A DNA stretch of 64,000 bases from an uncultured Tidjanibacter sp. (lineage in GTDB: Bacteria > Bacteroidota > Bacteroidia > Bacteroidales > Rikenellaceae). A program made the translations under genes and the position numbers. This document shows positions 26,727 to 36,027 of the stretch, in pieces. Where the stretch lies: positions 43,000 to 106,999 of the forward strand of contig CANTVF010000008.1 in assembly GCA_947852905.1 (NCBI GenBank). Reading direction: 5' to 3'. Position 1 is the stretch's first letter. Every line of letters begins with the position of its first letter. The notes under the pieces were generated by a model that saw only the letters and a program-made list of their open reading frames with translations, made no database searches and had not been told where the DNA came from.

Positions 26727-26853
26727 AGCACACAATTTTTCAAAAATCAATTACCCATGACCGCCCACGACGACGCTTTTTCCGACTACAGTAAGCACGC
26801 AACATAATGCACGCATACGGTGTCCAGGAGCGTTTCCATGCGCTCGCACGGCA

Positions 26854-28098
26854 TCAGTCTATATTACGCATGGCGTATTTCGTGATCTGCGCAACGAACA
26901 GCTGTTGCAATTCGTCCTGCGGATCGTAATCCAACCCGTCGGCGCGTCGTGCCTCCCATACCTTCATATACAATGGCTTAGAACGAGTCGGAGGGCGGTT
27001 GACTATCTCAAGCGACGAACAGTCCGTGCCGAACACCTCGCCCATGACCGCCTTGACAGGCTCCAGCAGATCGGCCTGCTCGCCGAGTATCACCGTATTA
27101 AGCGCTATCTCATACTCATGCAATATACGTTCGGCATTGAATCCGGCCGAATAGTCCAGTCCGCTGAGCGACCTGAACCACGAGTGGGCTACCACAATGT
27201 CCGAAGTGGCCTGTTCATGCAGGTCTTTCCAATCGCCCTCGTTTGTCGATGCTATGGGTATGTAACGCGAACTGTCGCCTTCGTCGCAATCCTTTATCAT
27301 GAACATCACCTGTCCCGGATTGCCTGCGAACTTTCGTTCCGCACGGCGCACGAGTTCCTCGGCCTGGCTTTCGCTGTCCACACCGCCGTCGAGCAACATG
27401 ACGCCGGACAACTGGAACGAGTTGTCCAGACGACTGATATTCCACCTGTCCGTCTTGTATGCTATAGCAGAAACATTCAGCCCGGCGATATAGGACGGCA
27501 CGCCGTAATGGCTGAACATCGGTTCGTAATCCTTGTAATGGATCATCGAATGCAGACAGCCGTCGGCGCCCTGCACCCGCTGCGGCCACAACGGGACCGA
27601 CGCCGTATCACCCTCGGTCATCCTACGCCAGTCCCGCCGCATCAGTATACGGTTCCCGTCGCGAGCCACCCGGCACAACGACGCATCCCGGTGGAACAAC
27701 GACAGGAAGGAACCGGCCGCATCCGTCACCACCTCCAGAAAGGCGTTTCCGAACAGCGATTTATCGAGCGCCAGACGGTGTACTATCTGACGCAATGTCT
27801 CGCCGCGACCGTTGGCATGCTCCACGAAGGCCTTCAGCAGCGGCAAGCCCTCGTCGTAACTGAATCCCTTGCCGGCAATATAGTCTGCCTTATCGTTGAT
27901 TATGCGGCGGTGCGTGGTGGAGCGCCTCGCCATCAGTGCCAAAGCCTCCGGAAGACAGTTGTCCGTCCCCCACCGCCAGAACGACGGATCGCTCACGCCG
28001 CGTGACGAAGTCCGGAACGGATCGCGCACACTGCCCCGCGGCGCGAAAAACTTGGGCGCATAAGTGACGCCCGGTTTCTTTTCACTCATATCTTTCAT
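26854..28098 (-). CDS. Phage portal protein
   Basis: A 414-residue portal-type protein, the dodecameric ring at the capsid vertex through which DNA passes in phages. The N-terminal part has DPSFWRWGTDNCLPEALALM and ADYIAGKGFSYDEGLPLL. The middle has FGNAFLEVVTDAAG and MIHYKDYEPMFSHYG. The clip/stem region includes RAERKFAGNPGQVMFMIKDC and the late GFNAERILHEYEIALNTVIL. These match PBSX-like portals. The ATG at 28098 (MKDMSEKK) is chosen; 28089 is equally possible, and the open frame to 28185 is low-quality sequence. Confidence 0.8.
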   Translation of the reverse strand: MKDMSEKKPGVTYAPKFFAPRGSVRDPFRTSSRGVSDPSFWRWGTDNCLPEALALMARRSTTHRRIINDKADYIAGKGFSYDEGLPLLKAFVEHANGRGETLRQIVHRLALDKSLFGNAFLEVVTDAAGSFLSLFHRDASLCRVARDGNRILMRRDWRRMTEGDTASVPLWPQRVQGADGCLHSMIHYKDYEPMFSHYGVPSYIAGLNVSAIAYKTDRWNISRLDNSFQLSGVMLLDGGVDSESQAEELVRRAERKFAGNPGQVMFMIKDCDEGDSSRYIPIASTNEGDWKDLHEQATSDIVVAHSWFRSLSGLDYSAGFNAERILHEYEIALNTVILGEQADLLEPVKAVMGEVFGTDCSSLEIVNRPPTRSKPLYMKVWEARRADGLDYDPQDELQQLFVAQITKYAMRNID

Positions 28099-28190
28099 AT
28101 CGTTTATTCTGTTGTTATCCCGTGCGACCGCGTCGCAGTCGGTACTTATCCGGCTGCCCGTCCACCGACATCCGGCGCGACACAACGGCT

Positions 28191-28712
28191 TCAGAACGGA
28201 AACTCGCCTGCGAACGGATACGAAAACTCCGTATCCTCCGACCTAAACGCCACCCCTATACGCGGATCGCTGTCATAGGCGGGAAAAGTATCGGCTACGC
28301 ACCTGTACGTTCTCAACGGCCGCTCGCCGCCGAACACGGGCGACCACCCGACCAACAGCCGTTCCCCGGCTGCTGTTTCGACTAACAATACTATTCCCGT
28401 TTCGGAAGCGGCGACCAGTTCGCCGACAGCCCGAAACGAACTGCCGTCCACGCCCGCAATATCGAACTCCACCTCATGCGACACTTTCGACAAGGGCGGT
28501 ACACCTTCGGCCGTCTGCCTATACCATGCGGTACCCTCGTCGAAACGATACCCGGCGACGGCAGCCCCTTCCCGCAGAACCATGCCGCGGTAACAGTGTG
28601 CCGCCGCATCGTAATCGACCGACATTATATCCGTTACTTTAACCGCATGCACGGCCAGCAGGCCGCCGTCGCGACAACCCTCGCGACGGCCGAATCCGGT
28701 CAACCTGTCCAT
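28191..28712 (-). CDS. Hypothetical protein in the phage-like block
   Basis: A 173-residue soluble protein without a recognised family. It begins MDRLTGFGRREGCRDGGLLA and is beta-rich and acidic, with SKVSHEVEFDIAGVDGSSF and RPLRTYRCVADTFPAYDSD. Its position between the capsid (18 bp) and portal genes suggests a structural or assembly role such as head decoration or connector, but no motif proves this. Confidence 0.65.
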   Translation of the reverse strand: MDRLTGFGRREGCRDGGLLAVHAVKVTDIMSVDYDAAAHCYRGMVLREGAAVAGYRFDEGTAWYRQTAEGVPPLSKVSHEVEFDIAGVDGSSFRAVGELVAASETGIVLLVETAAGERLLVGWSPVFGGERPLRTYRCVADTFPAYDSDPRIGVAFRSEDTEFSYPFAGEFPF

Positions 28713-28730
28713 ACGACCACCTCCGTACCG

Positions 28731-29705
28731 TTACTCCGCATAACCCATGGAGACGAGTTCCGGCAACAGATAGTCGCAACCGGCCATAAACACAGCCCTC
28801 TGACGATTCTCCATAAGATCGGGATTATACCACATGCGCACTTCCGTACCGGGGAAATCGCTCGTATTGAGCGCGAGAGCGAGGTTGCGGCGGTCGGTCA
28901 GCAATACGAACGACGTAGCCAGATCGGCATACTTGAGAATATAATCCGAAATCTTCACGTCCACCAGCGGTATGCCGCGGTACGTCAAAACCTCGGTACC
29001 GTCGCGTCGGGCTATGTAGGCCGCTTCCAAATCGGGTTTCTCGAGGCTCTCCTCATAGGCCTGATAGATATCGGTGGTGACGAAAAACGCGAGTTGTCCC
29101 TCGGATTTTAGATCCTTGAGAGCGAGCGACGCTCCGTCCCAGACACCCTGCAAGGTTTCGACGACATTGTCGGCGGTAACGAGTTCGTAAGTGGATACCG
29201 CCATGTCCGTCTCCGACTCCACATCGGCGAGTATCCTGCATATGAAGCCGTCGAACGTATTCAGCCCGGCATCCCTGTCGCTTTTGCCGAGCCACATGGT
29301 AGCCCGCACGCTCTCCTGTATGGCGTCGCGGAACATGGCCGTTTCGGCCTCTTCGAGTTCGGTACCCGAAAGATCCTCCACACGGCCGAGCGACGAACGC
29401 GACAGACTGTCGTACACGAGCGAGAAATATTCGTCGGCGGAATACCCCGCTTCGGCCTTCACCCTGTGAAGCTCGATGGTTTTCCGCAAACGATCCGCCG
29501 TCTCGGAACCGACCCAGCCGGCAGTCTTGTACTGGTGAAGTATCTCTCCCGAACGACGCCAGAAATGGAGCGTCGTGGGCACCGGCATATTGTACAACAC
29601 CCTTATGCCGAGTCCGCGGGCATCGTCGCCCTCCACCATGGGGCGGAAAAACACGTTGTCGAGTTCCGCTCCCGAATAACTTTTGGAATTTTCTATTCTG
29701 TTCAT
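28731..29705 (-). CDS. Phage major capsid protein
   Basis: A 324-residue protein read as an HK97-fold capsid protein. The N-terminal arm (residues 1-60, FFRPMVEGDDARGLGIRVLY) precedes a core with MFRDAIQESVRATMWLGKSD and TFDGFICRILADVE. A typical late block follows with AFFVTTDIYQAYEESLE, TYRGIPLVDVKI, VLLTDRRNLALAL and VRMWYNPDLMENRQRAVFMAG. The late pattern of a mapped peptide strand plus YRGIPLV is what capsid proteins of Bacteroidota tailed phages look like. It follows the ClpP-type protease gene in transcription order, as expected for a head module. Confidence 0.78.
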   Translation of the reverse strand: MNRIENSKSYSGAELDNVFFRPMVEGDDARGLGIRVLYNMPVPTTLHFWRRSGEILHQYKTAGWVGSETADRLRKTIELHRVKAEAGYSADEYFSLVYDSLSRSSLGRVEDLSGTELEEAETAMFRDAIQESVRATMWLGKSDRDAGLNTFDGFICRILADVESETDMAVSTYELVTADNVVETLQGVWDGASLALKDLKSEGQLAFFVTTDIYQAYEESLEKPDLEAAYIARRDGTEVLTYRGIPLVDVKISDYILKYADLATSFVLLTDRRNLALALNTSDFPGTEVRMWYNPDLMENRQRAVFMAGCDYLLPELVSMGYAE

Positions 29706-29985
29706 GATTTCAAGTTGTTTTAAAGATTAATAATTCATCGCACACAACACATATATGACGGAGGCATCCGACTGTCGCCCTCGACCGATGTACCGCAAAA
29801 CCGTTTCCCGACCGATACGCAATCATCCGCCGGTGCGCATCCCCTAAGAAATACGGCACCGATTCGCCGCGTGGCACCGCAACAAAATAAAAGCGGTCGC
29901 CATTCCCACCTGCGGTTTCGTTGTTCCGGATCGCCGGACAGCTGTATTGCAGACCGCACAGCCGACCGACCAAAATTCTGCATCG
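29706..29985. other. Unassigned gap inside the phage-like block
   Basis: A 280-bp gap between the protease/scaffold gene and the capsid gene. Two overlapping minus-strand frames (29710-29973, 87 codons; 29735-29995, 86 codons) are open, but neither has convincing composition or domain pattern. A small head protein gene may have decayed here. Confidence 0.4.
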
Positions 29986-31425
29986 TCACCGGCAACGCAT
30001 GTTCATGGCATCCTGTTCGTAAGCCGTCTCATTGGCCGTGGGCACATATTCCCCTACCGCCGGATCTTCGACTTCCCCGACAGCCGTAGGCAAGGCTGCC
30101 GCCTGCGCCGCTATCATAGCCGCCACTGCACGTCCGGAGGCGACCTCAGCTACCGACACGCCGCCGGCGAAACACGAGGGTGACGACGACTCTCCCAAGC
30201 TATCCGTCACGCCGACGCCACCGGCAGGCATGCTATCCGACTCCGGACAAATAGACTTCAACGGCTCAGCCAGACAGGCGGAACCGGATACCGCGCTGTC
30301 TACATCAATGCGTCCGCTTCCCGACACGAGTTCTTCCGATACTGAAACGCGCGGCGCGTCGGAATGCGACCCGACGAAGGTACCCTTCTCCGTCCCGCAA
30401 GAATCCGTCTTCCCGTCCGATTTTTCCTGCGTGTCGTTTCCTGTCACACTGCAAACGCCGCATCCGCCTACCGGGACATCGTCTGTACTTTTAATGTCGG
30501 CCGTTTCCGAATCGCGAACGGATTGAGGACGGCACTCTGCGCCGCCGACACCCGACTTCACGTCACGGCGACCGGCCGTACGTGCCCGCACCAGTTTAGC
30601 GACCATATCCGCTGCCGTACCGAAAAGCCTGCCGAACGTCCGGCGCAACACGCCCGTCTCCACATCCGTATCGAGCCCACTATCCGCACTACACTCCCCG
30701 GTGCAGACTGGAGAATCTTCCCCGACAGGCGGCGGAGTTATCCCGAACATGCGGCACAATTCCGCCGCAACGGCAGCCCCGTCACCCGGCCTGTCCGCGC
30801 TGTTGCGTACCCCGTGCTCCATTACCGTATCCACCAATCCGGCTTCCAACGCCTCAACAGGCGTCAGCCAACGTCCTCGGCCGCCGTTCTCGTTCATCAA
30901 CGCTTCGTACTCATCGACGCTCCGTCCCCCGCGCGAGGCATATATCGACGCTATACGCCTGTCGGTACGGTCGAGAAGCTGCCCTGCCGCCTCCAACGAA
31001 CGGGCATTCCCCTCGGCTGCGCTTTCGGCGCAATGGATCAGGTACATGGCGTTGGGCGAAATCTCGCGACAACCCGGCGAAGCCGCCTGAGCTATCACCG
31101 TAGCGGCAGAAGCCACATAGCCGTAACACCGCGTCGTGACCTTGGCATCCAATGCCGTCAATGCATCGTAAATCAGAAACGCATCGTTCACATCGCCTCC
31201 CGTGGAACGGATATTGACGACCACCTCCGGCGACCGGACACTTCTGATCGCGGCCAGCGAAGCGGCGAACTCGGCATACGTAGCCACACGGCGTCCGGGC
31301 TCGGCAAACTGTACCCGTTCGGGCACGCCTATCACCCCCTCTATATCTATCACGGCCTGCGGCGCCGCATCCGTAACCATGATTTTGGACAACACATCTT
31401 TCATAATCCTCACTTTCATTTTCAT
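29986..31425 (-). CDS. ClpP-like phage head maturation protease with long scaffold-like C-terminus
   Basis: A 479-residue protein. Residues about 25-200 are a ClpP/S14-like domain with VVNIRSTGGDVNDAFLIYDA, the catalytic serine in GYVASAATVIAQAAS and the histidine region NAMYLIHCAES, then GRGRWLTPVEALEAGLVD. The remaining 235 residues are low-complexity, Ser/Asp/Gly/Val-rich, and end with an alanine-rich helix (GRAVAAMIAAQAAALP). This fits a protease fused to a scaffold that is cut during capsid assembly. In-frame starts at 31419 and 31404 (MKDVLSK) are alternatives. The capsid gene lies downstream. Confidence 0.75.
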   Translation of the reverse strand: MKMKVRIMKDVLSKIMVTDAAPQAVIDIEGVIGVPERVQFAEPGRRVATYAEFAASLAAIRSVRSPEVVVNIRSTGGDVNDAFLIYDALTALDAKVTTRCYGYVASAATVIAQAASPGCREISPNAMYLIHCAESAAEGNARSLEAAGQLLDRTDRRIASIYASRGGRSVDEYEALMNENGGRGRWLTPVEALEAGLVDTVMEHGVRNSADRPGDGAAVAAELCRMFGITPPPVGEDSPVCTGECSADSGLDTDVETGVLRRTFGRLFGTAADMVAKLVRARTAGRRDVKSGVGGAECRPQSVRDSETADIKSTDDVPVGGCGVCSVTGNDTQEKSDGKTDSCGTEKGTFVGSHSDAPRVSVSEELVSGSGRIDVDSAVSGSACLAEPLKSICPESDSMPAGGVGVTDSLGESSSPSCFAGGVSVAEVASGRAVAAMIAAQAAALPTAVGEVEDPAVGEYVPTANETAYEQDAMNMRCR

Positions 31426-31440
31426 TTCCGGTGGCAGTCG

Positions 31441-31722
31441 CTAAACCAGATTCACGTCCTTATAATAGTACATACACTTGCGCACATACTCGTAAGAACA
31501 ACAGAATCTGTCGGCCGCCGTATACATGGCGGCGACCTTTCCCTCGCCCTTGCGCACGAGGTCGTCGACGAAACGCCGTACCACCAGCACCTTGCACTTC
31601 ACGGTATCGACGACGCCCATCTCTATGAGCCTCGCAACGAGATCGCCCGCAGACACCCCGCCGAACTTACCGGCCACATATCCGATAAGCTCCCTGTCAT
31701 ACACTGTAAGTCTCCCTTTCAT
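31441..31722 (-). CDS. Small helical protein in the phage-like block
   Basis: A 93-residue, lysine- and arginine-containing protein with predicted helices (YDRELIGYVAGKFGGVSA, then GDLVARLIEMGVVDTVK) and a C-terminal segment rich in aromatic residues (FCCSYEYVRKCMYYYKDV). The spacing resembles a small helix-turn-helix (GVSAGDLVARLIEMGV; late CSYEYVRKCMYYY), so DNA binding or a terminase-small-subunit-like role is possible. It lies 15 bp before the protease gene. No family is assigned. Confidence 0.65.
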   Translation of the reverse strand: MKGRLTVYDRELIGYVAGKFGGVSAGDLVARLIEMGVVDTVKCKVLVVRRFVDDLVRKGEGKVAAMYTAADRFCCSYEYVRKCMYYYKDVNLV

Positions 31723-31807
31723 ATACGTCTTTCAAACTGCAAATTCCACACACATCCATTTTCACTCCGCCGCACGGCCGCATAACGTCCGCATGTCCGA
31801 CGGACAG

Positions 31808-32110
31808 CTAAAAACAGGTCTGCTCCGCCACGTCGTTTACGGCCTCCCCGGCGGCGGCAATGTCCGACTCCAGAATGTAGAACTCCATTCCGGCGAGTAT
31901 CTCACGGACAATGTCGACCACCCCGGCCGCAGTCACCGGCTCCGAATCGTCATAAACGACGTCTCTACCGTACTCCGGCTCACCTCCACGCCGCATAGCC
32001 GATCCGCCTCCATGCGCCGAAACTGACACATGTACCCTTTCACGAGGAGCGACGACTCCCCCGGCGCCGTCCCTGCGGAACGCGCCCGACACATTTTTCA
32101 CCTTCAACAT
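31808..32110 (-). CDS. Small hypothetical protein in the phage-like block
   Basis: A 100-residue protein starting MLKVKNVSGAFRRDGAGGVV, with an acidic C-terminal half containing VTAAGVVDIVREILAGMEFY. No family recognised. It lies 50 bp after the large tail-like gene and 85 bp before the 93-aa gene on the same strand, so it belongs to the same transcription unit. The compact spacing and consistent strand are the main support for it being real. Confidence 0.6.
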   Translation of the reverse strand: MLKVKNVSGAFRRDGAGGVVAPRERVHVSVSAHGGGSAMRRGGEPEYGRDVVYDDSEPVTAAGVVDIVREILAGMEFYILESDIAAAGEAVNDVAEQTCF

Positions 32111-32160
32111 CTGTCTGATTTAAATGATTTGCAAATACTCCGAACCTTATCCGAACACCA

Positions 32161-34557
32161 TCACAACGGCCCTATGAATACGCACTGCGCCGCATCCGCT
32201 TCCGGATCGTAATCGCACACCTCTTCGAGCCGCCATTCGCTCCACTCGCCGTCGATATGCAACCGGAAACGCGCACGGAAATCGGCTCGCAGGCTGTCAG
32301 GCCGCACGAGTTTCTCGACATCTTCGGGATCGAGCTTCACCCACGCCCTAAGGCGCTTGCCGCGGGAATAGATACCTGCCAGCGAATCCCACCAGCGGTG
32401 AAGCCCCTCCGCTCCGTCCCTATCCTCGTAACAGAGCGTGAAACCCTCCCCTCGTCCGGAGCCGCCTCCAGCCGGATTGTGGAACGCCGCGAAAGGATAG
32501 GAGCCGCCGAAACCCGGCCACCCCCACGTCTGTCCTTCGGGCAACGTCTCCAGACCGGCATACCGGACGACTTTGGCCGGAAAATCGAGGTCGTCGGAAT
32601 AGGCGTCGTACAGGGAAGAGTAATCTCCGGCGCGAACTATACTCGCATCCGGAGCGCCGGGCAGCGTACCCGACACATTCACAGAAGCCGTAAAGAGAGG
32701 ATTCACATATCTCTTGCATTCGTCGCTCCGCCACGGATTGCCGGTTTCGAGTCGGAAACTACCGAAATCGTCACCGTTCACGCGGTTGTATTCCGCCACA
32801 GCGCCGTCGCCCGAAGCATACTCCCAAGACAGCGTTCCGGCAACTTCAGGCAACAGTTCGTCCAGCGAATACCCGCGCGAAACGTCGAGCCTGTCGCTCC
32901 AGTCCACCACGACGTCGTCCAGATAAAACATATCCCTCGGCTCGGCGAATACCGTATGCGACACTTCATCGGTATAGAAACACAATCCGAACATCGCGCG
33001 AAGCGCGTTGATGACCGCCATGCAGGACACATCGTGCGCACCGACTTCGTCGAACGAAACGGTCTGCCCCATAGCCGGATGACACGAAAACACCGGACGC
33101 ACGCAAGCCTCTTCGAGTTCCAGTTCCATGCCTTCGTCGGCGCCGGCGAAATAGACGGTATCGAAATATTTCGGCTCAGAAGGCATCACCGTTTCCGCCG
33201 CGCTGCGCACTCTGACCGTCACACGCGTCTTGCCAGTCACCCCCACATATCCGTCGTACAACGCCCACTCTCCCGCAAACGCCACGAATCCACCGGATGC
33301 CGAAGTTCTGTACAGCAGTCTGAGACCGGAATAAGCGCCCTGTACGGCCGTATCGAATACGGTATGCATCTCAGAGACAGTCGCCAGCGTCACTGTACGC
33401 ACCTGCGTACCGTCGTCCAGCGTGGCATCGAGCCTGTATTCGTATCCCGGCGTATAGTCGCACACCACGAGACTGAAACGCTTTCCAGCACGGAACTCTT
33501 CGCGGCGGTCGGCGAAACGGTTGGTTATCCTGAAGTCGTGCGACACTCCGCCACCGAGGTACAGCCTGTCAAACCCGGCCAGACGGTTGCGGCTCACTAT
33601 CCTGTAATCCGTGACATAGGTAAATTCGTACTCGAAGCCGACCGATACGCTGTCCGTAGGTACGAAAACGATTCTTTCGCCGTCCAGACGAAAACAGCCT
33701 CCGTTGTCGTAAGTCTCGCCGCGACCGCCGACAGCCTCCCATTGCGACGGATCGACCGTATCCACTATATTGCCGATAGAATGAAGCGAGGTCAGCGGGT
33801 CGGCATACACACGCCCCGAAGCATCGGCCGCCGCCAGTCCGGGTTCCGTTCGGCGAGCACAGAAATCCATCCGTTTACGCAGGGTTTCCACATCGCGGCG
33901 GGGATAATTGCCGCTCATGTAGAGCGAGTCGAAAAAATCGCCTGTCAAGAAATCCGAAACGAGCCTGTAACCGGCATCGGAAAAAATACGCTCCACGACG
34001 GTGCGCAGATGTATGAACGGATGATAGTCCTCTGCCGACAACACCCTCTCGGCAGGCTCGAGACCTACCGAATCCGACAACGGCAGGTAACGTTCCCTCA
34101 CCACGGGCAGCCACCTCACCGGCGTATCGCCTGTCCAACTGTCCGTCACGGCGGAAGACGTGACGGTAAACCGGAATTCCGGGAACAGGGAGGAGAATCG
34201 CTGCGAGGAGGCATGCACTGCCCATTTCTTGCCGTATCCGATCACGTTGAGCAGATAACGTCCGGAATATTCGCTTTCCATATCGCACGACACGAGCCGG
34301 ACAGCCCCCTCCATTATCACGCAACCGGAATACTCTATTCTGGCCTCATGCACCGTTCCGTTGAATCCGTCGCGCGCATAGATCTGCTCGCAATCCCCCA
34401 TTATAGCCCTGTTGGTCGCGGTCATGGGTATCGAAACACTCCTCGCATATCCCGTTCTCCCGTATTCCGGCTTCGTTATCGAAGCCACCGATACCGAAAC
34501 AGCCACGCCCGTTCCGCTGTCCGTATCGGCTTTCCGTCCGTCTATATACAACTCCAT
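32161..34557 (-). CDS. Large phage tail/baseplate-like protein
   Basis: A 798-residue beta-rich protein without signal peptide. It opens MELYIDGRKADTDSGTGVAV and then carries GRTGYARSVSIPMTATNRAI, a pattern I associate with tail or baseplate components of Bacteroidota phage-like elements. It has many beta strands, frequent Asp/Gly turns and WxW-type motifs near the C-terminus (GQTWGWPGFGGSYPFAAF). No catalytic motif was seen. It sits between a 336-aa tail-like gene and small genes. The exact role (distal tail, hub or fibre) is inferred from context only. Confidence 0.6.
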   Translation of the reverse strand: MELYIDGRKADTDSGTGVAVSVSVASITKPEYGRTGYARSVSIPMTATNRAIMGDCEQIYARDGFNGTVHEARIEYSGCVIMEGAVRLVSCDMESEYSGRYLLNVIGYGKKWAVHASSQRFSSLFPEFRFTVTSSAVTDSWTGDTPVRWLPVVRERYLPLSDSVGLEPAERVLSAEDYHPFIHLRTVVERIFSDAGYRLVSDFLTGDFFDSLYMSGNYPRRDVETLRKRMDFCARRTEPGLAAADASGRVYADPLTSLHSIGNIVDTVDPSQWEAVGGRGETYDNGGCFRLDGERIVFVPTDSVSVGFEYEFTYVTDYRIVSRNRLAGFDRLYLGGGVSHDFRITNRFADRREEFRAGKRFSLVVCDYTPGYEYRLDATLDDGTQVRTVTLATVSEMHTVFDTAVQGAYSGLRLLYRTSASGGFVAFAGEWALYDGYVGVTGKTRVTVRVRSAAETVMPSEPKYFDTVYFAGADEGMELELEEACVRPVFSCHPAMGQTVSFDEVGAHDVSCMAVINALRAMFGLCFYTDEVSHTVFAEPRDMFYLDDVVVDWSDRLDVSRGYSLDELLPEVAGTLSWEYASGDGAVAEYNRVNGDDFGSFRLETGNPWRSDECKRYVNPLFTASVNVSGTLPGAPDASIVRAGDYSSLYDAYSDDLDFPAKVVRYAGLETLPEGQTWGWPGFGGSYPFAAFHNPAGGGSGRGEGFTLCYEDRDGAEGLHRWWDSLAGIYSRGKRLRAWVKLDPEDVEKLVRPDSLRADFRARFRLHIDGEWSEWRLEEVCDYDPEADAAQCVFIGPL

Positions 34558-34596
34558 AAATTCACTATACCTTTACTTTACACACTATCCGACGCT

Positions 34597-35607
34597 TCAG
34601 AAATTCTGGCACGGAATCCGCACGCCGTCCGACACCGAAAAAGATACGGCGTTCAGGCCGTCCGATCGCAACGGAATTTCACCGGCCTGCACATTCACCG
34701 GAATAAAGCCCTCTTCATCCACTCTCCACACTAAAGGCGAAGCCGTTATTCCGGCCAATGCTTCGATCCACGCCCTCGGCATATACCCTGAGGTGAGCTC
34801 CTGCCGACGCCACCGGCCTCGGAAACGCGGCGCTGTGTCGGCATAATCCGCATCACTTCTCTCGACTACCAGATACTCACCCGAAGGCGTGCCGAACGTA
34901 TGATAGTCGAATCCGCCGAAAACATTCAGCCAACACAACCGCACAGCCCCCTCCGGCCGTTCCGCTATATCGTACACCACACGGGCTATACTCTCCCCGA
35001 GCCGCACTATATCCACCTCGACAACGTCATAATCCTCTTTCCGCAATCCCCTGCCAGCAAGAGCCGCAGCCACCGCAGGCATGCCGAACGCAAGGGAGAC
35101 TATGCCGAAAGGAGCATCGTAATCCTCCGACTCGTACTCATACTCTCCGCCGGTACCGGTCACCTTCCAACGGTAGCGCAACGCCCCGCCGCCCGGCAAC
35201 ACCGATATCTCGTCGCTCTCGTCCCATGCTATGCGCCTTCTGTCGGGCATGGCCGTAAGCAAATCCATATAAGATAGCGGTACGGCGGCGCACGTATATG
35301 TTCTCGCGGCGGATACCGCACCCCCGGCAGCAAGCAGCACCGTCACGCACCGCCCCTCGTCGACATCCAGCGACAGAATGTCTGCCGGGAAAGGAGACGG
35401 TGAAAGGCAACGCCTGACATATCCCGAAATATTCACCGATGCCCCGTCCCCTCCTACGATCCGCTTCATACCCAAAGGTCGCTCGTCTCCGCTGCGGGCC
35501 ACGGCCACCTCCACAGTCTCGCCCGCCGCGATTCCCGACAGACGGTAAACCAGCGGCGAAAACACCGACGAATACTCGTCCGGAACCTCATAAAAATTTA
35601 CAGCCAT
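34597..35607 (-). CDS. Phage tail-associated-like protein
   Basis: A 336-residue beta-rich protein (MAVNFYEVPDEYSSVFSPLV). It has Ig-like or baseplate-like character: repeated VEVAVARSGDERP-type strands, a middle GEYEYESEDYDAPFG, and a late RGRWRRQELTSGYMPRAWIE. No known catalytic residues. It follows the 138-aa gene by 3 bp and precedes the 798-aa gene by 39 bp on the same strand, so the three are very likely co-translated. A tail or baseplate role is inference from the neighbours. Confidence 0.6.
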   Translation of the reverse strand: MAVNFYEVPDEYSSVFSPLVYRLSGIAAGETVEVAVARSGDERPLGMKRIVGGDGASVNISGYVRRCLSPSPFPADILSLDVDEGRCVTVLLAAGGAVSAARTYTCAAVPLSYMDLLTAMPDRRRIAWDESDEISVLPGGGALRYRWKVTGTGGEYEYESEDYDAPFGIVSLAFGMPAVAAALAGRGLRKEDYDVVEVDIVRLGESIARVVYDIAERPEGAVRLCWLNVFGGFDYHTFGTPSGEYLVVERSDADYADTAPRFRGRWRRQELTSGYMPRAWIEALAGITASPLVWRVDEEGFIPVNVQAGEIPLRSDGLNAVSFSVSDGVRIPCQNF

Positions 35608-35610
35608 ACG

Positions 35611-36027
35611 CTACTCCTCCGATCCGTAATAGAATACCGTAACTTCCGATTGGGCTATCACAGCCGCCTCCGCGCACAACAGCGCAGGTTTGGCCGCCAT
35701 TTCCACCGCAACGATATCAACCCGCCGCACGCAATCCTCGCTCCGCAGTCTGCGAAACAGTTCGAGGGCGTCGGCCTCAAGTATGCCGTCCACGGCAGCG
35801 GCAGCTACGGCATCGCCCGGCCGCATCGACATTACCCTGACTTTCATGCGATAAACATCCCTGCAGTCCCTTTTTCCGGATGCAGACTTCAATACAGGCG
35901 GCGACATCCATACCGCAGGCAACGTCCGCACCTTCGCATTCATGATCGCTTCCGGACCGGTATAGAACGTATACCCCAACCCCTCGGCGATACGACGGAC
36001 AGCAGCAGTCAATTCATTTCTTTTCAT
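35611..36027 (-). CDS. Tail-completion-like protein, first gene of the phage-like block
   Basis: A 138-residue mixed alpha/beta protein: an N-terminal helix (MKRNELTAAVRRIAEGLGYT), a middle set of strands (LPAVWMSPPVLKSASG and VYRMKVRVMSM), a helix (ALELFRRLRSEDCVRRVDIV) and a final strand QSEVTVFYY. Size and fold order resemble tail terminator/completion proteins of tailed phages, but similarity is only in pattern. The ATG at 36027 is preferred to the in-frame 36051. The gene begins about 105 bp downstream of a consensus host promoter. Confidence 0.55.
   Translation of the reverse strand: MKRNELTAAVRRIAEGLGYTFYTGPEAIMNAKVRTLPAVWMSPPVLKSASGKRDCRDVYRMKVRVMSMRPGDAVAAAAVDGILEADALELFRRLRSEDCVRRVDIVAVEMAAKPALLCAEAAVIAQSEVTVFYYGSEE

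Noticed and set aside
32257..34734. 825-codon plus-strand frame antisense to the large tail-like gene
   Set aside because: His/Arg-rich shadow; the minus-strand frame fits the operon spacing and phage-like context.
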